A stretch of 64,000 nucleotides of DNA from the NCBI GenBank assembly GCA_029817715.1, contig JARUPY010000189.1, forward strand, positions 3,038,001 to 3,102,000, given 5' to 3'. The notes under the pieces were generated by a model. The model worked only from the letters and a program-made list of their open reading frames with translations, made no database searches and was not told the DNA's origin. Each line of letters begins with the position of its first letter. Position 1 is the stretch's first letter. This DNA is from Melastoma dodecandrum. Lineage: Eukaryota > Streptophyta > Magnoliopsida > Myrtales > Melastomataceae. The position numbers and the translations under genes are program-made. Shown piece after piece: positions 45,972 to 56,835 of this stretch.

Positions 45972-46282
45972 ATAGAAATAGCTCGATCTCGAGCCTTTCT
46001 CAAATTGTTATGATCATTTACACCCCTAGCCGTCAGGATTGGTAGGATCAATTGAAATTGAATCGTTGGTCTCCATGTTCATGGGAAACAACTAGTTGAG
46101 ACAAATGTTGTTGCACTGCCAAATTAGCTTATTTGGTGATGTGGTTTTCTTGCCTTCCAGGATAGTTATTGGTTGGAGGTTATGTACATATAGGCTTATC
46201 TTCATCTTATTTCGCACTGGTATTTGAGGTCTTGGAACTTGTGATCAAAAATAGCATTGTTGTTCGATACTGGGTGGTGCTT

Positions 46283-46869
46283 GTGAGAAATCACACAATC
46301 ATAGAAACAACAAACAGAAAAATAGCGGAAGTCTTGGATCAATTACGCGGGTTTACAATCACCGAAAAAGATTAGGGGAAATGAAAACGTACTTATATTC
46401 GCCATGCCGTAAATCTAAAGATAGAAACCTGAGTGGCGTAGATCTTCTTCCCATTTTCCTTCCTGTACCATTACTCTCGATGGAGGAGGCAAAAAAAACT
46501 GATAATCTGTCTGACTGAGTAGCATAGGAAACCTAATTATAGAGTTTCCTTATGAAATGTCAGTTTTGCTCTTTAATTAAATAATTATCATGAAGGACAA
46601 GGGAAGTAACCTAGCCGTAATTTACCATAACCTATGTCCTATCCATCAACATACCATAGGTTATAAAATAACCTAAACTCAGTTGCGAACCACATCATAT
46701 AAATGAGATGCGCATATCCCAATAACTTTAGAGATCACGGTATTGTAGTGGGATTTCATGCACGGTATTATATTACAGCTCTTTTTTTATAAAATATACA
46801 TAAAAATAAAATAAATATAATATAATTAAAACAAACAATTAATGGAAGACCAAACAAAAATTTCTAACA
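46283..46869 (-). repeat. Left (3') LTR of the copia-type element
   Basis: Plus-strand ends TGTGAGAAATC and AATTTCTAACA. Matches 60190-60726 over its length with scattered substitutions and small indels. Confidence 0.9.
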
Positions 46870-46880
46870 TTCTCCCACTT
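46870..46880 (-). promoter_or_regulatory. Polypurine tract of the copia-type element
   Basis: AAGTGGGAGAA on the minus strand, immediately before LTR start TGTTAGAAATT. This is a classic copia arrangement. Confidence 0.75.
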
Positions 46881-48008
46881 GGACAACATTAATTGTATCC
46901 AAAAAATATTCTTACAAAACTGACTCTCGAGCTGTAACATTGTATGGCCAATATAAATACAACATCTCAAATAACCCCGACCAACTTAATTACCCATTAT
47001 CGAACTATGACCGTCGGAGCATCACTCAATGATCCAAGACAAGCATATTCATAACACTAAGCAATCAAGCCGGCACACGTCAATGTGGCGGTGTAACCGA
47101 AATAAAATCCTTTATATGATCAAATTTGATGCTACTTTAGTCGATCATAATCTTTCTATAACCTTACACCCATAACGAGCTAATAAGACTTTGAGCAAAT
47201 TATGCTCCCTTATATGTCTCATAAAATTTACTGCGCGCAAACTTTACTGTGATTTGTGAGAGACAAACTTTAGTGACAATACCGTCCTACTCGAGACGAA
47301 GTACCAAGCCTCAAGATTTCTTTAATGATAAGAATAACTCTGTAGACTTTACATTTCATTGAAGTCGGAGTGCACATCCGTAACCTTATGCTTCAGAGAA
47401 ATTAGAGTATCCATATTGAACCTTATTGCTTCAAAGAAGCTAAATGAAATTAATCATATTTCTCAGGTTTATATTTCGCCAAGGTCAGAGAATACTCTCT
47501 GTAACTTGTACACCTTAGTGAAACTAGAATAAATATTTGTGCTTTGAAGAAGTCGGATGAAATAAAGTGAGCATTACTGCTATGTATGTCTCAAAGCATA
47601 AATCTTGCGAGAACCTTAATTGTGACATATGAGATATACAAACTCGACATAACCGTCATGCTCAAGATAGACACATATATTGAGACTGTTAACCATGTGC
47701 ACATAACCAAAATGACAGTCATTGATGATCATCAAAACAAACAAAAATACATGTATCAAACATGTCTATCAAACAAGACATAGATGTGATGCTCCCACTA
47801 ACCAAGTAAATCAAAATAAACCATATGCAATGATAATAAGCGCCAACTAGGCTTCACGTGGTATTTTCCTTGGTTAGAAGTCAATCAATATTGTACCAAT
47901 ACAGTTACGACATTTCAAAAACAGCACCATCAGTCGTTGTAACACGTAGCCTCGACACCAACAGGGCATCAAAATAAACTAATATTCAACACTGCTTAAA
48001 TGATCATA
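46881..48008 (-). other. Non-coding interior of the copia-type element, left part
   Basis: AT-rich, no coding homology. It includes irregular repeats of short phrases such as CTTCAAAGAAG and 'ACTTTAGT' motifs. Confidence 0.5.
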
Positions 48009-48013
48009 ACAAT

Positions 48014-48942
48014 TGTACGCTCGCCCTCCGGCCTAGTGCGCGTGGCGGTTCCTACGACCCGAGGATCCGAACCCTCTCCTCTATGGCCCAGTCAGTCGGT
48101 GTCGCGACTCAAAGTCGGACGCTACGGAAGGGAATTGGGTCGGACGCCAGCGGGAGGTTTCGCCAATCGTTTCCAGTTCCTTGAAGGCGATGGGTGAAAG
48201 TTGCACTAAGCCCTCGTTCATGAATCTTAGGGAAGACTCGAGGAGCGGCTCGTGTCGTTGTTACCCATCCAAAATGGCTTTGTAAAAAGTTGTTGTTGTC
48301 TGACCAGGTAAACTATACGGAGTTTCCACAGACTTAAGTTTGAAAATGTAGTTTAACTCGGAAAAACCAGAGTGAGTTCGGGGATTTCTATTTACTAACT
48401 CTTACATTCTAACATGCGAAAAGGAGGTGACGATTGCTCCAAAAGATTTACTTTTGCTTAACGGGCGTTGGACCGGATTAGGGAGTCGGGCCAGACTCGT
48501 ATAAATGCTTTACGGGTGTTGGATACGATTCGGGCTTTGGACCCGAACTAGTGTTTGTTCAGTTAAAAACCAACACACGATATAAACCCTAAAGCCCAAA
48601 TCAATCGCGCAATCACAAGCAATTATCGAGATAAAAGAGGACGGGGAAGGACGGTGACTGCGAGCCTGCAGGCCGTTATACGTGGATTTAAAAAGAATGA
48701 GAAGCCTACACCTCCCCTTTATACCTTAGATAACGGTTGGGCGGCTTTACCATCTTGACATCGCAGTTTTTACATGCTCCTTCAAGTAATCTTCATCTTC
48801 AAGATTACAGAAACTTCGAAGAAATCCTCATCATCACATGTGTAATGTCCATGCAAAGAAGATGTAAGCATGGTCAGGTAATTCTCATTTTTTAAAATCA
48901 AAGAATTGAGTCGGAATTGAAGAAAAAGCGTAAGTCACTATG
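48014..48942 (-). repeat. Truncated left (3') LTR of the nested element
   Basis: Matches 52511-54033 with one large gap at the 53011-53450 insertion. Similarity stops at GTCACTATG, after which the sequence is gag. Confidence 0.82.
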
Positions 48943-48959
48943 CAAACTGCTTAACGTCT

Positions 48960-50328
48960 TATGCCCGGTAATGCTTCAATTTTCTGAGGCCTGAAATCAT
49001 TGGCGCCATCTGCACATTGAATCTGTAATAATTCAGGAAGTCGAGTGCGAGTTCCTTGAATGTAGTTTACTGGTTCTGGTCCTTGGTGTAGTACCAGTGT
49101 AAGGCCGACTCTGCCAGGCTTTCCAGAAACATGACAATACGAAACTTGTCATCTGCAGGGTAGACTGCCATCTTATGGCAGATGTGTTTGAAGTGAAGCT
49201 CCAGACATTCCTTCTCACGGAACTTCTCAAAATCTAGCATCTTGAATTTTGGAGAAATCTGTATATGAGGAACCCGATAATTAGTGTACTCCCAGTTATG
49301 AGTTTGGTATCCTTGAATGGCGTTCATGAGCTCTTCCATCTTTGCCATATGACGAGCCTCCTTTTTTTGCATAGAGGCAATCCTAGCCTCGAGTCTTGTC
49401 TCGAAGGCACTGACCCGCTGTTGCTCACCAAATAATCCATCTACAATCGCCGCATGCGTGTTCGGGGGCTTGGCAAGGCTCGTTCCGCAGGTGGAGCCGA
49501 GGGTGTAGTGATTGGTGTAGGGATCTTGAAGGTAGGACGTGCAACAGCGGTTTGGTGATAGGGAGTTGGCCCAGGTGTTGGTGTTTGGACATGGGGAGTT
49601 GGCCCGAATGTCATTGGAAGGTAGGGAGTTGGCCCTTGGGTTAATGGTTGTGGGTAATATGGAGGTAGATACGGTTGCGGCATGGGAAGGGAAAGAGGTG
49701 GCTCACGCATGTATGGGTTATATAAGAATGCCACGCTTGTGGAGGTAGCGGATCCGGGCATGACCGGGTTATAAGGAGGTGGGGTGATTGATGAAGTGAC
49801 GATACTGGGATGAAGGTATGGGTATGGTGGTATTATAGGTGTAGTGGGCCCTAGCATGATAGGGGAAATGTGTGGGTTTTGGGTTGTAGCAGGCACAGGT
49901 GTGGCCGCAAGTTGTCGTTGTAGGAGCTCAGCTATCATTGTTTTTAGGGAGGAGAGCTCGGTCGTAACCTTGTCTCCAAGTGAAGAACTGCTGGTGGCTT
50001 GGGCCGACACATCTGGAGTGGGATGGAAGGGAGCAGTGGTTGGTAGAGCAGTTGGAGATTGCATTGCCGGTGCTGTTGATACAACCAATGGTGGAACATA
50101 TGTAAGCGACGTCCCCCCAGCCAAGGACTGCCCAATAGTGAGTATGGTTTGGGGTAATGGAAGAAAGGTGGATGTCGGGAAGGGCAGGACTGGTTCCGTC
50201 GAAGTGGGAAGCTTGACAGCGACGGGTGGTGGAATGGCAATGGTGACTCTAGTAGTAGGGATAAGCTCATTTTCTGCACCAGGAGCCGCAGGGGTTAATC
50301 CAGGCCCCACAGAGGTTCCAGCCATCAC
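48960..50328 (-). pseudogene. Gag fragment of the nested Ogre/Tat-like element
   Basis: Right part (49441-50328) is a proline/threonine-rich N-terminal gag segment. Left part (49067-49372) is the conserved gag core, with 'SPKFKMLDFEKF', 'HICHKMAVYPADDKF' and 'FLESLAESALHWYY'. It continues in another frame to about 48960 with a segment matching the 'W..LA..F...Y..N...AP' block of Ogre/Tat gag. A stop or frameshift near 49380-49440 separates the two parts. No zinc knuckle remains. Confidence 0.8.
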
Positions 50329-50634
50329 TGATCGGATGGAATGGTACTTCTGACCTTTTCGGTATGGAGCTATTACTCAGTACCTTGGATAAGAAAAGAA
50401 ACATTCGATCAGTATTAAGCAATGAGATAGTTTGGATGCATGACATGTAACTATGTATGACATGCCTAATGTAGGGATTGGATTGTGATTACAACGAACT
50501 CAATCCAAGAGGAAAGAAAACGCATTAGATAAAACTCGATAAATTCCACTCCATCATAATAGTCAGAATACAACTCATGGAAAGAAAAGCTAAAACGGGC
50601 TCGCAGGCCCTAAGATGTCAAGAGATGTTCGCCA

Positions 50635-51822
50635 TCAAACGCGGTCCCAGGAGGTGATGCGCTTCCTCTGAAATCGGGTAGACTTGGCGTCGATGTCCGC
50701 TTGATGCTCTAGGAGAGATTCAAATTCTTCCACCTTGAGAGTCATCCACACACGAGCGATATGTGTCGTTGCCTGCCGAACTACGCCCTTTGTTGGTCGG
50801 CTGTGTAGGTCGATGGGACCAAATAGTCTATCTGGCGCTGGTCTGATCCACAGAGTTCTCTGAAATTGGTGCATAACCCGTGCTGGACAACAATAGGATG
50901 TATCTGTGATCCCAACGACCGGGATGTAATCTCCGTCTGGGGAGCTTGTAATAGCCAGTCCATGTCGTAGCATTGGGCCATCTGGTAGAAGTCTTCTAGT
51001 TCCAGCAAGCGGAAGAGAGCTCTAACCCCGCAAAGGTGCGGGTTGGAAGTCGAGCGCGATCTGATAAGCGGTCGAGTAAATCTGGAAACTGCTCCCACCT
51101 AAATGACTCTCCAGTGATGCCAATGTGAGTGTAGAACCATGCCGGGAGCAATGGGGTGCTGAAGGAGAAGTGATGGTTTCGAACTCCTTCACTTGCGTTT
51201 TGCACTATCTTGGTAAGGTTGTAGTTTGTCTCACCAACTAGATTGGGAAGGAAGGATTGTCCCTCAAGGATGGCTTTCGTCAGATAGACTGCTCCTCCGT
51301 AGATTGATTCCTCTTTGTAGGGGTAGAGAATCGTTCCTGCGAACAAGAGGATGAAAGCACGTATCGAACCTTGATCGTTTCCTCCTTGGGCATGTACGAC
51401 ATTAATTGGTATTTACAGAGTTCTTTGACGATGATGTGCCCTTCCATTGTGGATAAAGCGGACACGTTCGCCGGAGAAATCTGAAGAAGCCTAGTGATAT
51501 ACTCCCTCGGCTTGTCGAGATGAGGAAGAGGCGTGATTCTTGAGAGAGGAGGAAGGGCAGAGAAGTGTCCATATTCCTCGTATAGTGGTGCAAGCTCCAA
51601 GGTACGTAAGTGGAAGGTGTATGTGCTTAGATTCCATCGGGCGATGAGGTGTTGTAGGATGAACCAATCAATCTTGAGACGGATTAGATGAAGAAGGCCT
51701 TTGAGCTTTAGCTGGACGAATTCCTGCTCTGAGGGTCTGAGCATTTTGAACCAGTCACGGAGTTGGTCGGATGATGGAATATCTGTGCGCAGCGTGATTA
51801 TCTCTATGAGATTAACCTGCAT
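50635..51822 (-). pseudogene. ORF1 of the nested Ogre-like element (DUF7745-like)
   Basis: Upstream of gag, as in Ogre elements. 'RWNLSTYTFHLRTLELAPLYEEYGHF' (about 51570-51640) matches the core of the ORF1 domain ('W....TFTFG..ELAPTLEEY'). The chain runs in three frames (51280-51822, 50996-51346 and 50635-50973/51098), so at least two frameshifts are needed. The role of ORF1 in Ogre elements is unknown. Confidence 0.72.
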
Positions 51823-52487
51823 ACTTAGACGTCATTCGATTGTAATAACAATCCAATCCAATTCCTAATGTGAGATGAATTTGCACGCGAGTCCTCTCAT
51901 ACTTGAAAAGTGATGATATTGAACAATTATAAATGTGACGATGCATTGATTATTGGTCAACAGGCATTCATGCGAAATGAATGCAAATAAGTGCAATAAT
52001 ATAAAGAGGGGAGGTAGGGAAGGGAGAGAAGAAATTATGGAAACCCTCCCTGACCAACTCAAACCGCTGCAAAACGAGTAGGGTTAGTGTTACAATTAAT
52101 CACATACAAAACTACCTGACATCTATCCAAGCACATGTAGCAGACACTTAGCAACAAACATATGCACGTGCAGTGTCTGGTACTTGTAGTGAGCAAACAA
52201 TTCTAGACTCGAAAGAGGTTTCTAAGACCTCCCTCGGACAAAGGGACGCGGGCCCCGACCCAAAACCATACTGTAAAGAGCAGCACAGTTGGGCCTCACG
52301 GTGAGTCCCTAAGGATCGTAGCCCCGGGTTCGAGCATACCTAGAAATGCCTAGGAAATCCGTAAACAAATATAATCATGAGAGCATATAAAGGGCACCGA
52401 GCCAAGCAAGGGCATGTGCAAACAATAACTCTTCTCCGCATGTGAACTGAATGTAACAGTTTTCGATAGGAATCCACATGGGGAGTT

Positions 52488-52510
52488 TCCAGCGGGGTCG
52501 CCATCCGGCA
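52488..52510 (-). promoter_or_regulatory. Primer binding site of the nested element
   Basis: On the minus strand GGATGGCGACCCCGCTGG lies within a few bases of the LTR end TACA. It resembles the TGGCGAC..CGCTGG primer sites of Ogre/Tat elements. Confidence 0.6.
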
Positions 52511-53010
52511 TGTACACGCGCCCTCCAACCTAGCACGCGCGTGGCGGTTCGGACGATTAAGGAGACGAGTAAGGCTCTATCCTATTAAGCCGGATTCAGA
52601 TGTGATACTATAATGCTTCAGGTGAGAACGGGTTTTGGGGTCTAATTCTATCTTGTCTAGCATCCGAACCCGCTTCCCCAAGGCCCAGTCCGGTCGGCGT
52701 TGCTACTTGAGCGTCGGACGCTGCAGAAGGGAATTGGGTTGCGCCCTCCATTGGTTTCCGAAAGGCCTGCACGCCAATCGTCTCCAGTTCCTTGAAGGCG
52801 ACGGGCGAAAGGCAGCACTAAGGTCTCGTTCGTGAATTTTAGGGAAGACTCCGGGAGCGGCTCGTGTCGCCATTACCCATCCAAAATGACTCCGTAAAAT
52901 AGTTTTCATTGTTTAACCAAGTAAACTATCCGGAGTCACCACTGACTAAGTTCGAAAATGTGGTTCAATTCAGAAAAACCAAAGTGAGTTCGGGGATTCC
53001 TATTTACTAA

Positions 53011-53450
53011 TATGTGTATCAAGTCGTAACGTTCTTCGCAAGTTCGTCTTGGTATTTTTTTAGGTTTATATCCGCATAAGCGATGGAGCATGTGGTTTAA
53101 TTCGATGCAAAGCGAAGAACTCCTACTTTCACGTAATTCACGGGGTTCAACAAGCAATCGATATTTCACAATCAAGGGTGTATACCCTTACTCTACTGTT
53201 TTGACCAAGCCTAGGTGAAGAGTTACGGAACCAAGATCGTAAAGATTCTTTAACCAGAAAGGGATTCTTTAATCAGAAAGAATTCAGTTCCGATGTAGGG
53301 CACCTATCCAGAAGTTTTCGCAACTTCCTCCAATCATCGTAATACCAAGGACAAAGGGGGTCGCAGTGACCAGGCCCGGGCGACCGTAGGAGTAACAAAG
53401 TTGTCCAAACCTCTTTTAGTTGAGTTAGGTTTAAGTTTACCGAGAATAAT
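53011..53450. repeat. About 440-bp insertion in the LTR of the nested element
   Basis: The left LTR is continuous across this position ('CTATTTACTAACTCTTACATTC'), but the right LTR has extra sequence from about 53011 to 53450. The insert includes a piece of plastid 16S rRNA. No transposon ends or target duplication are evident. Confidence 0.7.
53072..53120 (+). pseudogene. rrn16: Plastid 16S rRNA gene fragment (NUPT-like)
   Basis: About 49 bp match the universal 16S segment around 'GGAGCATGTGGTTTAATTCG' followed by ATGCAAAGCGAAGAAC. The GCAAAGCGAAGAAC form is the plastid variant; plant mitochondrial rRNA differs here. Compared with plastid sequence as I know it, there are two differences, CACAAGCGG to CATAAGCGA, both transitions. 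Flanks are not recognisably plastid. Confidence 0.75.
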
Positions 53451-54099
53451 ATTCTTATATTCTAACATACGAAAATGAGGTGACATTTACTTCAAAAGAT
53501 TTGTTTTTGCTTAACGGGCGTTGGACCCAATCCGAGAGTCGGGCCTGACTCGTATCAATGTTTTACGGGTATTAAACCCGATTCAGGCTTTGGACCCGAA
53601 CTCGTATTTGTTCTATTAAAAACCAACACATGATATAAACCCAATCATGCACGCAATCACAAGCAATTCTTGAGATAAAAGAGGACGAGGAAGGTTGATG
53701 ACTGCGGGCCTATACACTTGGGCCCGCAGCCCGTTACAGGTGGATTTAAAAATAATTCGGGAAGGCCCGCACCTCCTCTTTGTACCTTAGATGACGGTCG
53801 TGGCCGCTTTACCATCTTGACATCGTGGTTTTTACACACACGAAAAGCTCCACGTGGTTTGATAAACGCGCTTTCAAGTAATCTTCATCTTCAATATTAT
53901 AGAAACTTCGAGGGGATCCTCATCATCACATGCGTAATGTCCATGCAAAGAAGATGTAAATATGGTTAGTTAATTCTCATTTTAAAAATCAATGAATTGA
54001 GTCGAAATTGAAGAAACAAGCGTAAGTCACTATGAAGTCAAAAGGGTAAAGATCCAGCGGCACATTAAATAAATAGGTCAATGGTAAACATGTTTATCA

Positions 54100-54860
54100 A
54101 ATATCAACCAAATCTAACGGTGGAATTACAATTTATGCAGCCACAAAGTAAAATGAGTATGCTAATTCAAATGCAACATACACTGGTCTGGAATGCAAAC
54201 CATAACTTCACCTAGGATCATCCAATTTAAGAAAAATTAAAACCCACAGATTCCAATTATGAGGAATTCACATGCCGAATTTCACCAAAATCCAACGGTG
54301 GATCTCTTGAGAAGAAGGGAGAAGCACGGCTGTTCGCACCAAAATCCAACGGTTGATCTCGTTTGCAACTTTGTTCCCATCATATCTCAGCCATTGATCA
54401 TCCGATTGGAACAAAAAATGTCTTCACAGAAAGGTTATGAAATGAGGAAGCAACATCTCAAGTTTCAGCCAAATCCAACGGTGGAGTCTCAACTTATGCA
54501 AGCGCAAAGTCGGACATCCATGCAGGTTTCCTCGATTCCTATAAATAAAGACTTGAAAGAAAAATAGAAAACATAACGTGCACATAAGCTAAAAATAAGC
54601 ACGATATGTCCAGATGACTAGATCAAATGATGAACATGCCCATTGATTTTGATAATGACCCAACGGTAAGATCGTTTGGAATCATGAAAAGAACAGGGCT
54701 ATTAAGTGCAATAAGTTTAATCATGCGTATGTCCTGTTCACGGAATTGTATCCAACTTTACTAGAAAATTGGACGGTCAATATATATTTTTACAATACTT
54801 GTCGAGTCTACTTTAATTCTGAAAATTTTGGAGACGATTCAACGGACGGATCTCCCGAAA
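54100..54860. repeat. CCAACGGT-motif repeats in the LTR
   Basis: The phrase CCAAATCCAACGGTGGATCTC or a close variant recurs at about 54104, 54283, 54338, 54464, 54655 and 54826, at uneven spacing of 55-190 bp. Similar motifs recur in the LTR copy at 8640-8850. Confidence 0.75.
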
Positions 54861-56835
54861 TCGCCTCAGAAGTGGGACTGCAGTAAGCTGTCTGTTAGCA
54901 AACTGCACGTACGTCCTCAACTCCGAGATCATATGTCGATCCTCGATCATCATAAAAATGCAAAGAAAATTTTTTCATGGTCTGAAGACATTGGGGTTAG
55001 CCGATGTGCCTAACGCCTTTGAAAGGACCGGTCTCGTGATTGCAATGTAAGGGAGACGACGAAACTAGGAACTGAAAGATTCTCCACCAATCCCGAGCCA
55101 TCAACAAACCCAAAACAAGGTCCCAAGCTACCTCGCAAGCTTTGGAACCTTGGAGGAAAGTGTATACACGCTTCTTTGAAGAAGTTTAAGCATCAAACAA
55201 TGACAATGCATGATCAGCAAACAAATCCCAACTGCAAACAATGTTTATGGCCTTAATGCATACACATGCCTATGAGAATGAACGGGTCTCAGTCTACAAA
55301 GCTTCAAACGACTTCAAACAACGTCAGTAAGATGCATATTTAAGTAAATAAGATGCCACCTTGTTTTAATGCAATCTGATGCTGGACGAAAAAGTTATAG
55401 CCCGCTAACTGGCTGGCTCCTCTACGTTCTGGCCAAGAATACTTTTGTCCGTTGGAGCTCGATTCGCATTTCCTCCGTCACATGTGAGGGGTTAAACAAG
55501 AAAATGACATGGATCAGCAATACTTTGAAGTAAAGGAGTGGTTGAGTGAGTAGGGAGAGGGACGAAGACGCACCGAGGAAGTCGCCTCGCCCCGGGATGG
55601 CCCGAGGAAGAATCGAAGAGAGCTTCGACGCTGGTGTTGTTGTTGCAGCTTGTTGCCAATAACGAGCTGCTGGTTACTTGGGGTTGACGGGAGTCGACGA
55701 TTTATCCAAAGACACCTGGGATAACCATTGCTAGTGCGCTTTAATGTGGTCGTCGAGAGGATGCCTTATTGTTGTGATGAAAAGAAACACATCCTTGGAT
55801 TGGTTGCTGTTGGAACGGCTGCCTTGAAGCCGAAATTGGAGGAAGCTCGGAGAAGCTTTGGTTGCTGAGTTGCTAACGATCGGCTGAGAATGCCACCTCC
55901 GTTCACCGATTTCCAGGAGTTCGGGGAGGGTAGAGCGACTAGCAATGATGGTTGGGCGGAGCATCAATTGTTGCTGATGCAAGAGGAACTCACTATCTTC
56001 GTTGAAAGATGGTGGGAGCTTGAGTTGTCACCGTAGTTTGGGGTGTTTGTCAAAGAAAATGCTCACGTTAAGAAGATAATGCTGCTGCTGGCGTGGCATG
56101 ACCGTCTCTTTGGGCTGCTATGGTTAACCTGCACAAGCGAGCAAACACGTTAGAGTGTAAAACAGCTTCTCGCGATGCCGATGTGTAGCCACAAGAAGCG
56201 TGGATATGGTTCTCTGCCAAAGACAGGGGAATGGAGTTGGTCGGGCCATCTAAAGAAGTCATGCTTCCATCATCGCAACAGGGAGACGCCATCACCACGA
56301 TGGTCAGAAACTTCCACGGTTGCTGCAGCTACTGAGTTCAGTCGTGTTGAAGGCCATCCCATTTGTTGTTGCAGCTGCCACCTCCAGTCGTGGTCGACGG
56401 TCACCGAGTTTTAGTTGGTGAGATGATGGTGGAGTTCTCCGGGTTCCATGGTCTGGGGAATTTGCAAAAAAAAAACGAGGAAGCCCCCCTTCCTTTTTAA
56501 TCTTTTTTTTCTTTTTTTCTTCCTCCCAGGCCCGGGGAACTGATCGGGAAAAGTCCCATGATGAGGGTGATCCGCCTCTCCTTTTCTGCCAGGTGTCCCC
56601 CCACAAGGAAACCGATTGGGAAACTTTTCTAATTCGGATAAGGGTCTGGGATTGTGGAGGGAATGAATTGCCAAATGGCAATTTCAGAGAATGGTCGTAC
56701 AAGTCCCACCCCCCTTTTCTAGAAGACCGTTGGTGGGGAAGATTTATATATTTTTTATTTTTCATTTCTTTCCTCTCTTGGGGTTTCTATTTTTATAATT
56801 ATTATTTATTTATTTTTGTACCGTTCGCCAACCAT

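Larger units (their letters stand above)
48014..56830 (-). mobile_element. Ogre/Tat-like retrotransposon, internally deleted, nested in the copia-type element
   Basis: A 4.3-kb right LTR (52511-56830), a primer-site-like sequence, an upstream ORF1 (50635-51822), a gag fragment (about 49000-50328), and a truncated left LTR (48014-48942). There is no protease, reverse transcriptase, RNase H or integrase. ACAAT (48009-48013) and ACCAT (56831-56835) form a 4-of-5 target duplication in the copia-type interior. The left LTR joins gag directly at about 48943, so a deletion removed pol and most of the 3' LTR. Confidence 0.8.
52511..56830 (-). repeat. Right (5') LTR of the nested element, 4.3 kb
   Basis: Plus-strand start TGTACACGCG, end CCGTTCGCCA. 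Long LTRs are typical of Ogre-like elements. It contains an inserted segment (53011-53450), the CCAACGGT-motif region (54100-54860), the block shared with 8180-8520, and the 'GGATGGCCCGAGGA' block near 55600. Confidence 0.72.

Noticed and set aside
49539..50353. Plus-strand frames of 69-169 codons opposite the gag segment
   Set aside because: Shadow of the proline-rich gag frame on the minus strand, with no family resemblance.
53072..53120. A mitochondrial rRNA fragment
   Set aside because: The GCAAAGCGAAGAAC segment is the plastid/cyanobacterial form; plant mitochondrial rRNA reads differently here.
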